Shown: positions 1-11,597, counted from the first letter of the stretch. The stretch: DNA of 60,000 bases from Strigamia acuminata (GCA_949358305.1 OX442314.1:34283608-34343607); one strand, 5' to 3'. Numbers and translations: made by a program. The notes: a model not told the origin generated them from the sequence alone.

Positions 1-3000
1 GGTTGGGGTTTGCGGGGTTTTCGAGGCGGTTTCTTTGGAATTTCACCTCTTTTTAACGCCGCTTTCTTTTCTATAGCAGTTAAGCGTTGTCTATGTCTAT
101 GTTTAGACTTTGTGGGCGCAGATTTGTCAATCTGCACTGAAGTTGAGTCGGATAATTCCATTGGAATTTCTGAGGAAGTTTCAGGAATTAATTCCATTTC
201 TTCAGCATCCGGAAGTTGATTACTTTCGTCCATCCATTTAGGATTTTCTTGAGGCGAGTAAGAGGCGGATTTTTGTCCTACTTTCCAAGTCTCAATCGGG
301 TACGACGGAGTATAGGGATACAACGCTTTAATATTTACTGATTTTTCAATCGAACCATCAGATAATTTGCGTAATTTATACGCTCCGCCTGGAAGTACTT
401 TAGTAATTTCCCACGGACCATCTCTCTTCTCCGCGAAACCAGCAGAAATATTTTTATCTGCGCACGAGAGAATGTGAGTTTGTTTCCAAACTAAATCTCC
501 AACTTCAAACTCCGTAATTACGAACTTTTGTTCGTGTATTTTCCTATGTCGTTCAAAATTCAATTGAATTCTGCGATGCATCTCTTGATGCGATCTGCGC
601 AATACATCCAATAGTACTCTGACATATTTTTCTGGATTTTCTTTGTCCAATGGATTGGCATGTTTAATAATCCTTGGGTCGAAAGGTAATGTTACGATTC
701 GTCCCGTGTTCAGTAACATCGGGCTTGAGCCCGTTGCCGCTGAGACATTATTTCTCATCGCGAACGCGAATTCGTCTAAATATCGTGGCCATTGCGTGTG
801 CACATCTGTGTACACAGCCAGCATCGTCTTTATATCTCTATTGGCTCGCTCTGTCGGGTTCGCCTGAGCATGATACGTGCTCGTATGAGACGGGCGAATG
901 TTGTACATATCGCAATACTCATTGTAAATATCGGAAACAAATTGTTTTCCGTTATCGCTCACAATCTTTTTGGGGTGTCCCCATCTGTTTGTAACAGATC
1001 TTAATTCTTGAACGCAGTTAGCGCTCGTGGCTTTTGTCAAAGCCTTAATTTCAACGAACTTGGTACAATTGTCAATAATGACAAAAATATACTGGTTTTG
1101 GGACCTTCCCGCGGGTTTTGGGCCCATCAAGTCCATGCTAATACATTCCCAAGGATTGGTCATGTTGTGTGGTGTGTAAGGAGCTGCGTGCCTTTTCTGT
1201 TGAATAGGCTTGTACTGAGCACAGTGCGTGCAGCTTTTGACGTAGTTCCTGACACTTCTACTCATACCAGGCCAGAAATATATTAAACGCGTTTTTTCAA
1301 GCGTCTTACTCATCCCAGCGTGACCGCTTAGGGGGTGGCCATGACAAGCGAAGAGTACTCGCTTTACAAGTGCACTGGGTACAACGGCTTTAAAGCCATT
1401 TCCCGAATCGTTTAATTCCTCTTCGAACGAAGGGTTAAAATAGATGATCATTTGATCACCATCAACTTCTTTTTTGTCCAAACAATAGTTTTTGACTTTA
1501 TTTTTCCATTCTTTTATTTCAGATTGTGGTATCCCAACAACCTTGTCATTCAATAAATATTCTCGAATGCGTTTGCATTCAGTATCCAGTAACTGAGCAT
1601 CTATTATTTCTCTCCTTGTAGGAGGGACTTCTTTAAGTACTTCAGTCAACGCACTGTACAAGGTTTCTTGTACTTCCTCCCCCTCCTTTTCTTCAGAACA
1701 TTCTTTAGAATTTTCTGAAAAATAGGAGCGCACACTAGCCAAATATTCTCGTTTCTCTGGGGCACGATTTAAAGAAACAGAAGGATTTCCGTCCCACTCA
1801 GGCCAATATTGTTTAATTTCAACAGGTTCCACATGGTCACGAAGAGGAATGTCTTCCTCTGTTAGCGGGGCTCTAGAAAGTGCATCTGCAACTTGGTTAG
1901 CAGCACCTTTTCGAAAAACAATTTTAAAATTTCCACATTGGATTCTTAAGGCCCAACGGCCAAATTTCCCAGATGGTTCAGGCGTTCGCATCAACCATTT
2001 CAGTGCTTCTGCATCTGACTCTAAAGTGAATGTACCATATTCGAGATATGGTTTAAATCGATCAATAGCCCACACGACTGCGAGACATTCGAGTTCCGGC
2101 GTTGTATAACGCTTCTCTGCTCCACGTAAAACTCTGCTTGCATAAGCTACAGGTCTGGGTACAGAAATGTTTTTCTGCTTCTTTTCATCGAATATATCGA
2201 CGTCTTGGCAAAGGACAGCTCCTAAGCCTTCATGTGAAGCGTCAGTCATGACAACAAATGGCAAAGTCATATCTGGTTTGTGTAGACAATTGTCACCACA
2301 AAGTAGCTCTTTAATTTTATTAAAAGCTTCTGTCTGCTCATCTCCCCATTCAAATGGAGTTTTCTCATTCATCATACGTGTGTATGGTGCGGCAATAGTT
2401 CCGTGATTTGGAACAAACTTCCTGAAGAAGTTAGTCATGCCGTGAAAGCGCTGAATGTCTTTAGCACACGTGGGGGTGGGAAATTTCATGATCGCCGATA
2501 TTTTATCGGGATCACCGAAGAGACCTTCGGGTTTAATCCAGTGGCCCAAGAATTTTAATTCTGTACGCCCAAAACGAGATTTCGCTTTATTTATTGTCAT
2601 GTTGGCTTGGTTAAGCCTTTCCAAAACATCTCGAACATGTTTGAGATGATCATCCCAATTATCTGAATATACAATTACGTCATCCAAATAAACTAACGCG
2701 TAGTCTTGCAAAGCTGAGCCTAAAATGCCTTCCATCAGACGCTGGAAAGTACAAGGCGCATTGCAAAGGCCAAACGGCATTCGCACAAATTGATAAGGGC
2801 CGTTTGGCGTATAAAACGCCGTCTTTGGTCGATCTTCTTTACACATCTCGACTTGGTAGTAACCTTTGACAAGGTCAATTGACGTAAAATACCTAGCAGG
2901 ACCAGTATTATGTAATAAAAGGTCAATACTTGGCATTTGTATTACTTCGACTTCGGTGATGGCATTCAGCCACCGGTAGTCAATGCACATCCTATACGAG

Positions 3001-4052
3001 CCGTCAGGCTTCGCAACGATGACTGGATGACTTATAAATGGCCCTTTGGCCTTTTCAATAAGTCCATCCTGTTCAAGTTCTGCAGCAAGTTTGGTCATAA
3101 TGGCTCTCTTGGCCGGGTTATACATTCTATACTGCATTTTGGGTAATGAATGCCCTTCTTTGAACTTAATACGATGCTGGGTCACGTTAGTGCACCCAAC
3201 TTGATCACGAAATACATTCGGTATCGATTTAACCACTTCGCGAAGTGCTAGTCTTTGTTCTGGAGTGCAGTCGCTCTCCTCAACTAATTTTTCATCCCAA
3301 GTCAACACAGGAGTGTCTGTTAACTCAATTGAGTTGAGAGTGGACGACAGCCCTAAATAATCGAAAGTAATTCGATTTAACGGGGCGAGGGCCAAATTGG
3401 CTTCTTCCGACTCGTAAGGGGCGGACCAATTGGGTTTATCTGCACAAGAGAACTCTTGTAAATGTGGATGCGGACTAATTTTCTGTCTGCGCATGAAATT
3501 GTGACCAAGTATCAAGCCACAAACTCGTTTTGCTAAAACTATGAAATTCATTGGTGTAAATTCATCAGCCCATTGTACGCACAAAGTTATTTGTCCGACA
3601 GGCTTGTGTGCTACGCCTACAGCGTTAACCAACATATTTCTGGGGGCCTCTTGCAAAAATTCTGGCAAAGCCTGAGTTTCAGACAAGAGTTGTTCCCCGA
3701 TGTAACATTGAGATGCTCCTGTATCCATGAGCGCGTTGTAGGTGAGCCCACCAATTGTGATCTTCATTCGAGGATCATCTTTATTATTACCTAAAGTAAT
3801 ATTGTGCAAATTATTACCACCTATGACTCGATTGAGTCGGCGGAGTCTACAGAATTTCTTCGTGTAGCACTTGTGTGGAAATAATGTCAGATTTTTTAAT
3901 TGTTCTGTCATTTCTTGCAGATTTTCCTCTACTCCGCCACTATGACTAGTGGCTACTTCAAGACAAGTTGTGTCTACATCCATAAATAAAGATTCCGACG
4001 TAGCATAAGCCACTTCTGGGGGATGGAATAAACCTTCGTCCCCCGGATCTAG
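1..4052 (-). CDS. pol: Gypsy pol polyprotein (protease, RT, RNase H, integrase), runs off the left edge
   Basis: Reading the minus strand from 4052 downwards, one frame stays open to the window edge. It encodes an aspartic protease (DTGA at 3714-3725), a reverse transcriptase (YLDD at 2679-2690), RNase H (TDASHEGLGAVL, about 2240), an HHCC integrase zinc finger (about 1190-1340), an integrase core (MDLMGPKPAGR near 1120-1140; SDNGKQF near 950) and a GPY/F-like C-terminal module (about 360-430). The frame is -1 relative to gag and has no convincing ATG of its own. It is best read as the product of -1 frameshifting at 4052-4058, with the C at 4052 read twice. No internal stop was noticed. The basic tail enriched in Lys/Pro/Arg at the edge is probably the end of the polyprotein. 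Enzyme assignments are secure; the lineage within Gypsy is not assigned. Confidence 0.9.
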
Positions 4053-4058
4053 TTTTTT
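4018..4058 (-). promoter_or_regulatory. -1 ribosomal frameshift signal, gag-pol of element 1
   Basis: On the minus strand the heptamer A AAA AAC lies at 4058-4052 in the gag frame and is followed at once by the gag stop TAG (4051-4049). Seven nucleotides later GGGGGA (4044-4039) can pair with TCCCCC (4023-4018) across a 15-nt loop. Slipping back one base puts the ribosome in the open pol frame. The heptamer matches the X XXY YYZ rule. The stem is short (6 bp), so a pseudoknot or a longer fold may be involved. Confidence 0.85.
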
Positions 4059-6277
4059 GAACTAGTCGCACTTGAATCTGTCGATTCGGGCTTGATCAAA
4101 GTTTTGACCATTTCTGCCAACGAGTTGGTCAGCGAAGTTTGTAACTTATTTTCAAAAGTATTTAATTTCGCGTCAAGTTTAGCATCTAGTGTTGCATCCA
4201 ACACTTCTTGAGTTATCCATCTGTTATTAGGACGTTTAGAAGTAGGATCCACAGTCGGGGAATCCGGCGTACTTCGTTTTTGCAACTCTTCAGAGTTGAA
4301 ATTTGCACGTGGTTTTAAATCTGGACATTCTCGACGCATGTGTCCTGGTTTCTTACAGTGGTAACAAACTAATTGACCACGTCTGGTCTGATCCACTACT
4401 CCATTTATTAAATAGACAGCTTCACATTCTTCGGGTAACTCTTCATCACAAATATTAAGTTGTTCTTGTGAATCCAAAGTTAAAGATTTAGCATTTGTCT
4501 TCGACTGAGGACGTGTGTCCGTTTTTCGAGGTGGGAAAACGACTGGATTGGAAATATTTTCCCTTGCTCCATTAGCTGTACGACTGTACAAGCCTTTATT
4601 TTTAGTTATAACGGTATAAATCTCTGTCAGAGGTAAATCCGCTATGCCTTGCGTATGCAAAAGCAAATCGTTAGCAGGAGTTACACTCCCAATAAAAAGA
4701 CAACCGGCTCCTTTTGCATCAAGACTGTCTTGTAATATCCATAACTGGTAATATTTGTGCATAAAGTCGTAAAGACTTTCTGTTTCCAGTTGTTTCAACT
4801 TAGTTAGTTGGTTCGTCCGCTCTTGTCGAGTGGCTACAAACCGTTCTTTGAACGCCTGTTCAAATACTTCCCAAGATATGAAATCTTCTCTCCTTTCATG
4901 AAACCAACCATGCGCTTGCTCGGTTAAATAACCGGCCACGCCTTTAACAAGCATGTCATCGAGTGACATGTTTCGCAGAAAAGCGACATTTTTTACAATA
5001 TTGAGAAAGCGTTCGCTTTCTTCTGCTTTTCCGGAGAAAACAGGGATATCTGGCGGTTTCAAACAGTTAGTTTGAGGGACCGAGGCGGAACTTTTTCCTG
5101 CCTGCATCAACTTGTGCATGGTTGTGGCAATTGACGCGAGGTCATCAGCCGTCATTCCAAAGCTACTGGGGGGGCGCGAATTGTCATTTGACGATCCGCC
5201 ATTGTTTGGTTGACTCGAGTTATTTTGACTTGAGCCACCACCATTAGGGTTGAAATTATTCGACCCTCCTTGATTCGGTCTACTGGGGTTACCAAAATTC
5301 GAATGGTTATTCGAATTACCTTGGTTTCCAAAATTCGAATGATTATTCGAATTATCTCGATTGTTAAAATTCGGGCGATTGTTCGAACTTTCTTGATTAC
5401 CAAAATTCGGACGATTGTTCGAATTACCTGACGTACCCCGATTCAAATAGTTATTTGAATTTTCTGGAGTTCCAGTAGAAGGATTATTTGGGTTATTCGA
5501 GTTCGGAGGAACTGGGTGACCCCTTTGCATATTAGGTGCTGGACTAGAATTGTTTGCAAATCTAGAATTTGGGTCAAAACGATGGTTTGGACCTCTTGTC
5601 GCACCTGAATTTGGGTTCAAATTTCCGACGAGATTCGGACAACTATTTGATCCGTTTGGAAAACTTGGATTAGGGTTGGCCATGTTAGGCGGACCCAAAT
5701 TCGCTCTGTGGAACATATTCTCAAAGTTCTCTGGATTTGTAAATCCTCTTTGTTGGTTGCGAGCGAAGTTATTCGCTCGTAATCGTTGCTGGAAAGCACG
5801 ATTAAAATCTCCTGGTGTCAAATTCGACTGATCTTGACGAGGAGGTTGTGCATTTTTATTTCTATATCTAGAAATAGGCGTCGAAGGAGTGGGACTAAAA
5901 TTATTTAATCTTTGGCTGGCTGGGGAATTAGGTTGCTCCGACGTAGCACGAGGCGCGTGCACAAAATCTAACACTTCGGTCAAAGATCTAAATTGGTTTG
6001 GGTTCAAACCGTGATCCTGACAAAATAATAGACCGCCTCGGCCTAAATGAGAACCTTCAGGAATGCATTCCTCTTCTCCAGGCGGAGTAGGTTCACGTGG
6101 AGCCCTATTTTCTCCAGATGGTCCGGCTGTTTCATTTGAAACGCCATTATGGACCGCGTGGTTTCCCACTTCTTCAGTTCCATTAGAAACAGGTATAAAC
6201 CCGGATAGATTCATTCCACCGGTCAAACAAGTTCTTTCCTTACCACGGGTGTTCATGTGATGCCGGTTATTAGTCAT
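4049..6277 (-). CDS. gag: Gypsy Gag protein, Asn-rich, 742 aa
   Basis: Structural (capsid/nucleocapsid) protein of element 1. The N-terminal half is low complexity, with Asn/Ser/Pro repeats built on N-N-x-x-N-F-G-N (about residues 200-380). A retrotransposon gag capsid-like region follows (about residues 405-550), including ERFLNIVKNVAF and GYLTEQAHGWFHERRE. A single CCHC nucleic-acid-binding knuckle (CYHCKKPGHMRREC) sits near residues 635-650, followed by a helical tail. The ATG at 6277 starts a reading frame without an upstream competitor. The stop directly follows the frameshift heptamer. The gag of element 2 has the same layout, but its low-complexity part is Arg/Ser/Pro-rich rather than Asn-rich. 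Confidence 0.93.
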   Translation of the reverse strand: MTNNRHHMNTRGKERTCLTGGMNLSGFIPVSNGTEEVGNHAVHNGVSNETAGPSGENRAPREPTPPGEEECIPEGSHLGRGGLLFCQDHGLNPNQFRSLTEVLDFVHAPRATSEQPNSPASQRLNNFSPTPSTPISRYRNKNAQPPRQDQSNLTPGDFNRAFQQRLRANNFARNQQRGFTNPENFENMFHRANLGPPNMANPNPSFPNGSNSCPNLVGNLNPNSGATRGPNHRFDPNSRFANNSSPAPNMQRGHPVPPNSNNPNNPSTGTPENSNNYLNRGTSGNSNNRPNFGNQESSNNRPNFNNRDNSNNHSNFGNQGNSNNHSNFGNPSRPNQGGSNNFNPNGGGSSQNNSSQPNNGGSSNDNSRPPSSFGMTADDLASIATTMHKLMQAGKSSASVPQTNCLKPPDIPVFSGKAEESERFLNIVKNVAFLRNMSLDDMLVKGVAGYLTEQAHGWFHERREDFISWEVFEQAFKERFVATRQERTNQLTKLKQLETESLYDFMHKYYQLWILQDSLDAKGAGCLFIGSVTPANDLLLHTQGIADLPLTEIYTVITKNKGLYSRTANGARENISNPVVFPPRKTDTRPQSKTNAKSLTLDSQEQLNICDEELPEECEAVYLINGVVDQTRRGQLVCYHCKKPGHMRRECPDLKPRANFNSEELQKRSTPDSPTVDPTSKRPNNRWITQEVLDATLDAKLDAKLNTFENKLQTSLTNSLAEMVKTLIKPESTDSSATSSKN

Positions 6278-7378
6278 AACTAAACTTAAAACTAATAAAA
6301 TTTCCTAAGTCTGAGAGATAACGATGAAGTTGCAAACGTTCAGGAGGGTCGCAAACGAAGCAGTGGTCACACTATTCGAAAGGAAGTATGGGTACTTCAA
6401 AACACCTCTCTGATTGGTCAAGTATCAATGCTAATCTCGCGAGAGTCCAATCTCATCCGAGATTGGTGGAAATCACTAAGTTTGTGGAACCGTAATCTTG
6501 ACAGATTCCAGTGTTATGACGTAGTCACCAAACAATATGGATACTTCTCAAAGTACTCTAAAATTTTATCAAATTTATTTAATAAAAATGACCATTCCAT
6601 GAGAATTTTAAAGTATTAAAACCCACAATTTTAATAAAGCGCGTCGAATCGTTTGGATCGACGGCTTCTCTGCACAACCTGGTTGCTAGGCAACACAACA
6701 GCGAGAATTCTTCTTCGCTAAAATTCGAATGGCATTCCATTCGTAAAATTCGATTTCAATGACTTGAAATCACGATTTTAACCAACATTTTAATGTAGAT
6801 CAAGCTTGTAAAATAAGGTAAACCATTTGAAATAAAATATGAATTTTAATTCCTTCAGAAAATGTCAATTTTCCGTCTAATTTATTTAGGTAAATAAATT
6901 TAGGTTCAACTTGAAGTCTCAAGCAAAATACATATAAAAGAATATTCTAAAATTAAAACAACTGTTAAATTGATAGAATTCTTTAAGAATTCCATCAAAA
7001 GTCAACTTTTCAAAATTAGGCCCGACCGCGTGGTTTTGTCATATTGTCGACGACAAAATGGCGCTACCCGGGCGGGACCAACTTCAACAAGTTCGGGCAA
7101 GATTCTCACTCTCGGGGATAGGCCTTTAGGCCTGACTACGCGGTAGAAATTATTATTTTGTTAAAACGTATAATTTCCACGGCGGAGAATAAGGAACAAA
7201 GTGAGTTACACTTATTATCTTTTTAACAAATTTTAAGACAAAAATAAAATATATTAGACACTTATAAATCTCAAACGAAATTTATTTTACACACAAAAAA
7301 ATTTACTGCAAAATTACACTACTCGAATTCATCATAGGCACACAAAACTTCAAAATTTATTTTAAATTTAGGCAGCCT
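6278..7378 (-). other. Untranslated leader of element 1
   Basis: AT-rich stretch between the primer site and the gag start, with no long open frame on the coding strand. Contains a GC-richer patch around 7020-7140. The length (about 1.1 kb) compares with about 0.85 kb in element 2. A packaging signal or splice donor might sit here, but none is identifiable by eye. Confidence 0.6.
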
Positions 7379-7396
7379 ATCTCGGTAGAACCTCCA
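7379..7396 (-). promoter_or_regulatory. Primer binding site, tRNA-Gln type (element 1)
   Basis: Minus strand reads TGGAGGTTCTACCGAGAT, two nucleotides inside the 5' LTR. It is complementary to the 3' end of animal tRNA-Gln (recalled sequence, including the added CCA) with one mismatch. Element 2 has the perfect form. Its position fixes the right-hand LTR as the 5' LTR and the element as minus strand. Confidence 0.85.
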
Positions 7397-7398
7397 CT

Positions 7399-9156
7399 TG
7401 TGACGATTCTACTTTTGGCTGATTTAATAGCCATTTAAGATAGATAATTAATCGGTTTAAACAAGACGTTGCTAGGAGTAGCAACAACCTAACCGAGATA
7501 AGCTTACGGAAGTCCGTGTACAAATATGAATCAATGACTGAGCAGAAATAACTTACAGTTTTCTTGGTGTAACATAACATATTTATTACTGAATAATAAC
7601 AATAACAAAGATGGGTTCTTGACGCGTGTAAACGGGTGGCATCAACTGGTTGAGGATCCGGGCGAAGCCAGAGGAATACGGCTGACTTGCGGCATCGTCA
7701 CAAATATCGCTACGGAGACGTATTTGGTCCGCAGCTCGAGTATCTAAATATGCGAAGAGTCCTACGCATAAACAGGAATATTCGGCAGAATATTCCATTG
7801 TTTCAAATGAATAAAGTGAAGTAATTAAAATAATACAACAAATGAATTGTTATATAAATATTAATTGGGCGGGGACCGTCACGACAATTGAGAGAACGTC
7901 GCGGGAGTTGTTGAGACTCCATCCGCCAGCATGCCTTACGACGACAAGATCTCGTGATCAGGCGCCGAGTATTTAATTGTGTGCTTTAACTCGCTATCGG
8001 TGGTACCAACCACCAGGTAAACATTTCTATGGACTTACCGGGTTTAAAAGATATTGCCAATACAGGATTACCAAAGCCCGAGTAATTTGTTTAACACGAT
8101 ATATTTATATATCGTTCACGGGTTACTAACCCGGAGGGTACGATGGGGCGGGGACCGTCACGACGGTCGAGAGAACCATCGCGGGAGGATTTGACTCCTC
8201 CATCCGCCAGCATGCCTTACGATGACGGGATCAGCGGATCGAGCACCGGGTAAAATATTAATCGGCCACTGCCGTTGGATTACCATTATCCAGGTAGTTG
8301 TTTCTCGCAACATCTTTAGATATTACTCACGGGCTACCAACCCGGCGTGTCGCCTGTATATTAGGTCTTTACCGACTTTTAACGAGCGGAAGGACCAATC
8401 GTAGAAAGACGGGAACCTGCGTGGGCTGTTTACAACAACCATCCTGCAGCGGACTGTGGCCAGTTAGCCGAGGGACCTATTTTCATTTAGCAAGGTCGTA
8501 CTGTATACGACCGTTATATTAAGCCACCGTACGAAGTCCTACTGTCCCGTAGAACAGCTGGCTAACGTTACGGGGCCATTTCATGCGAATGCATGTCTAT
8601 TACCGGAGTTAGCCTTCCCGAAAAGGCCCTACAACAACAATAACAATCTAGTAATGAATACTAATTGTGGAGAGCTGAGGTGGCCTGATGTGTCGATAGA
8701 GAAAGTGAGATCAAACGATAACAACAATTCAACTACAGACAGTATATTCATATTCAGTTATCAAGCCAAGCTTTTGGACGTGAGAAACTGATGCTTATAT
8801 AGTTCTGTAGAACTACTAGATTGGCGACAGCCAATCAGCGTACGAATCGGCGGATTCGCGGGTCACTAGTCCGGACCTAATATATGACTATGTCCAGATG
8901 GGCCCAGTTGGGGTCCAGAAGGGTCCAATTGGTTCCCTTCGACAGGTGAGTAAAGTAGATATTGATTCGATAGAATCAACATCATCAAGTAATTAATACT
9001 TAATTTATATCGAATAAAATAGTTATATTTTATTCACCGTGTCTAAATAATTATTTATCACATTTTTTAGTCTTTAACCGAGTTTGAAATACGCGCGTTG
9101 GTTAAACAGCGCCATCTATGGTGAACATTGATAACTATCGATTTGTAATCATCACA
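7399..9156 (-). repeat. 5' LTR of element 1 (about 1758 bp)
   Basis: Bounded on the plus strand by TGTGACGATT at 7399 and GTAATCATCACA ending at 9156, giving TG..CA ends. The right-hand ~60 bp (GCGCCATCTAT..GGTGAA) resemble the corresponding end of the element 2 LTRs. Inside is a direct duplication: a block starting GGCGGGGACCGTCACGAC recurs at 7865 and 8152 (unit about 287 bp), both followed by CCATCCGCCAGCATGCCTTACGA. The partner LTR is outside the window. The interior boundary is set by the primer site. Confidence 0.8.
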
Positions 9157-10828
9157 GGCTGCAGCGCTTTGAGCCACTTGCAATGATAGTGACCAGCAAA
9201 GAGTATGATCATTTTCATCCTGTCCAATATCAAGCAGTAGCAGTCCGTTGAAAATTCGTCGCTAAACGCGACCATTTGCAAGGTTTTGCAGAGTGTGGAG
9301 TCTTGTGAGCAAAGTTTCCGTACAAAATCCTCCGTTGTTCTAAAGGCCCTAAGCTCAGTGAGTGGCAGCCGAGCGATGTAGGTCGCTGCGTCGTCTTCAA
9401 CGATGGTGTTGTAAATGTCTAGTATTTCGAGATTTGGCAAAGTCTGGGATATTTGTTTGGAGGCGTTGGTTGTCAGGGTAAAACCGTCGGGCAGTTGTAA
9501 CATCGTCACGTTCTGGGCAAATAGATAGAATTAGTAGAATTAAAACAAATTCTTTGTGAGAATGTCGCGCACAGCATTGGTTTGCCGTTTGTCTATGTCT
9601 TTTGGATTTAATATTAGTGTGCATGCAAATTGTGTTTACTATTCAATAAAGCAGCTTTGGTATGAAATAAAATGTGTTTTTATGCAATTTTTGTTAAAAA
9701 TGCAATTTTTGTTAAAAAATGCAATTTTTGTTAAAAAATGCAATTTTTGTTAAAAAAGGCAATTTTTGTTTAAAAATGCAATTTTTGTTAAAAAATGCAA
9801 TTTTTGTTAAAAAAGGCCATTTTTGTTAAAAAATGCAATTTTTGTTAAAAAATGCCATTTTTGTTAAAAAATGCAATTTTTGTTAAAAAATGCAATTTTT
9901 GTTAAAAAATGCAATTTTTGTTAAAAAATGCAATTTTTGTTAAAAAATGCAATTTTTGTTAAAAAAGGCAATTTTTGTTAAAAAAGGCAATTTTTGTTAA
10001 AAAATGCAATTTTTGTTAAAAAATGCAATTTTTGTTAAAAAATGCAATTTTTGTTAAAAAAAATGCAATGCACATTCCTGGCTGCAAATGCATTTTTTTG
10101 CATAAAAATACACTTTTTTGTTTATACATAATATTCAAACCAATTTTTAGTAACGTAATAACTTGTTGTCTTTGATTATTCTTTCTTATTCCCTCTTTAC
10201 AATAATTTCAAGTCCCATCACCGTGTCTCTTCGCCTACTCACCTTCAACTTGTGACCACAAACCCTAAGCAAAAAATCCAAATCCAAATTTGGACTCTGG
10301 AACTCCAACAGCAGTTTTTTCATCTCTTCGTGTACAAACAGAGCAAAGTCCCATGCCCCTGGCTCGCGAATACTTCTGTCCCAATAAACCGGGAAATCCA
10401 ACAAGATCAGCATATATATACGAGTCTTACAACCTAAATCTAACAATTTCACATTAATAATTCCAAATAAAATCCATAAATCCGTGACACTCACCTGGTT
10501 CATCTTCATCCACGTCTGGACTGGGTTCATAGGTACCGGTACCACTCAGAAATCCGAACAGGTTAGGAGGCCAAAGTAAGTGGAAAAAAAAATTCCCAAC
10601 GTCTCGAATCACCGCGAATTTGCCGGTATCCCGCTGGGCCTGTCCAGCAATTACTTCATCGAAGTAATTGATTAATTCCAGTGTGGTCCTCACTCGATCG
10701 TCCTCCATTTCTTCAACAGGCCGTTGAATAAGACTTCCGAAAATAATTTTAATACACATATGCCTTAATGATTGCATTTTTAATCTTGTGGCGATATTCC
10801 GCGAAATTTTGATTTTGGTCGGACAGTT
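9157..10828 (-). pseudogene. Host gene fragment, three exons, interrupted by element 1
   Basis: Three minus-strand exons join in phase with GT-AG introns: 10828-10495 (334 nt), 10439-10243 (197 nt) and 9512-9157. The introns are 55 nt (GTGAGT..TTGTTAG) and 730 nt. The encoded protein is not recognised with certainty. The last exon has leucine-rich-repeat-like spacing (LPNLEILDIYNT, LPLTELRAF, LCKTLQMVAF), so an LRR or F-box/LRR type is possible. The reading frame runs straight into the LTR of element 1 at 9156, where it ends after a few LTR-encoded codons, so the original 3' part is displaced to the far side of the element. An exon upstream of 10828 is likely (candidate donor at 11061), but no in-frame start was found. 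Confidence 0.6.
9682..10068. repeat. 19-bp minisatellite, about 20 copies
   Basis: Tandem array of TGCAATTTTTGTTAAAAAA with small variants (GGC for TGC, CCA for CAA, one A more or less). It lies inside the long second intron of the interrupted host gene. It looks noncoding. Confidence 0.95.
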
Positions 10829-11329
10829 CTGAATTTCAAACAATAGTCACTGCAGCAACAGATAAACAAACGTCAAAATATGGAACAACAATCAACGGCG
10901 TGAAATATAAAATATGCCCAAAAGAAAACCAAAAAATACAATTAAAAATGCCAAAAGTCAATAAAACAACAACTAAAACCCCAAACGTAACAAGAAACAA
11001 AATTAAAACTTGAAAATCATTTGAAAAACAATATGTTAGCATATATAAAGCAATACATACCTTTATTCTTTTTAAACAGACCCGAGAGAAAACCAAAAGC
11101 GAGGACACCAAGATGACTCCATTGGCCCGGTGACCTCGCGAATAGGGTAGACATGCTTAGTAAAGGCTTTTATTTAACTTAACTTGAACGTTTGTGTTCA
11201 CAAAGCCACTTCCTCGTAGTAAAATCAAACATTGTAAAATTCATGTGGTCAATGCCCTGTGCACATTGGTGGCCCGATTCATCGAGGACCTCGTAAAAGT
11301 TCGGTCCGTGGGTCCATTGGCGGCCCAAA
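10829..11329. other. Upstream part of the interrupted host gene; otherwise nothing recognised
   Basis: AT-rich. On the minus strand a good donor (AAAG then GTATGT) at 11061/11060 could end an upstream exon of the host gene, but its start is not evident. A short minus-strand open frame here is hydrophobic and looks intronic. Confidence 0.35.
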
Positions 11330-11597
11330 TGTTGCCAGGTATAGACAATCAATTGTTTAAGATGTTGGCGTGCCTTTGCCGCGTTTGTGTTTCTGCGCTT
11401 GCGGAGCAAGTTGTTTTCTTTCTCTGTGGGACACTTTGCAATGCTTTTGGAAGCATTGAGAGAAGAAAACAAGAGAGTTATGCCAGTGTGTTTGGAGAGA
11501 ACACGCGAATTGGATTAAATTTTTATTTTCTTGCAAATTTATTTATAATAAGAACTGGTATTGGTTTAACTATATTCCTATCTCACTAACCGCCACA
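11330..11597. repeat. Decayed LTR-like repeat, copy A
   Basis: A 268-bp segment from TGTTGCCAGG to CCGCCACA with TG..CA ends. It is related, at clearly less than full identity, to 12968-13640. Both copies are preceded by the similar string GGTCC(G/A)TTGGCGG-CAAA-like bases, which could be a shared internal edge. They are interpreted as remnants of one LTR element family. Orientation is uncertain. Confidence 0.5.

Larger units (their letters stand above)
1..9156 (-). mobile_element. Ty3/Gypsy element 1, partial (pol, gag, leader, 5' LTR)
   Basis: Minus-strand LTR retrotransposon cut by the left window edge. In transcription order, from high to low coordinate, it has a 5' LTR (7399-9156), a tRNA-Gln-type primer site (7379-7396), a leader of about 1.1 kb, gag (6277-4049) and pol (4052 to beyond 1). 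The 3' part, including any third ORF and the 3' LTR, lies outside the window. Gag and pol resemble element 2 (13845-27834) in gene order, primer site and motif wording, so the two are one family but clearly diverged. The LTR edge abuts a host exon, and the flanking bases GGCT (9157-9160) should be the 4-bp target duplication, which cannot be confirmed without the other end. Confidence 0.9.

Noticed and set aside
674-2649. Plus-strand frames across 643-3800
   Set aside because: Shadows of the minus-strand pol of element 1.
9682-10068. CRISPR-like array
   Set aside because: Pure tandem repeat without spacers in a eukaryotic intron.
11179-11589. Open frames on both strands over decayed repeat copy A
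   Set aside because: They cross the repeat boundary and show no protein family; chance frames.
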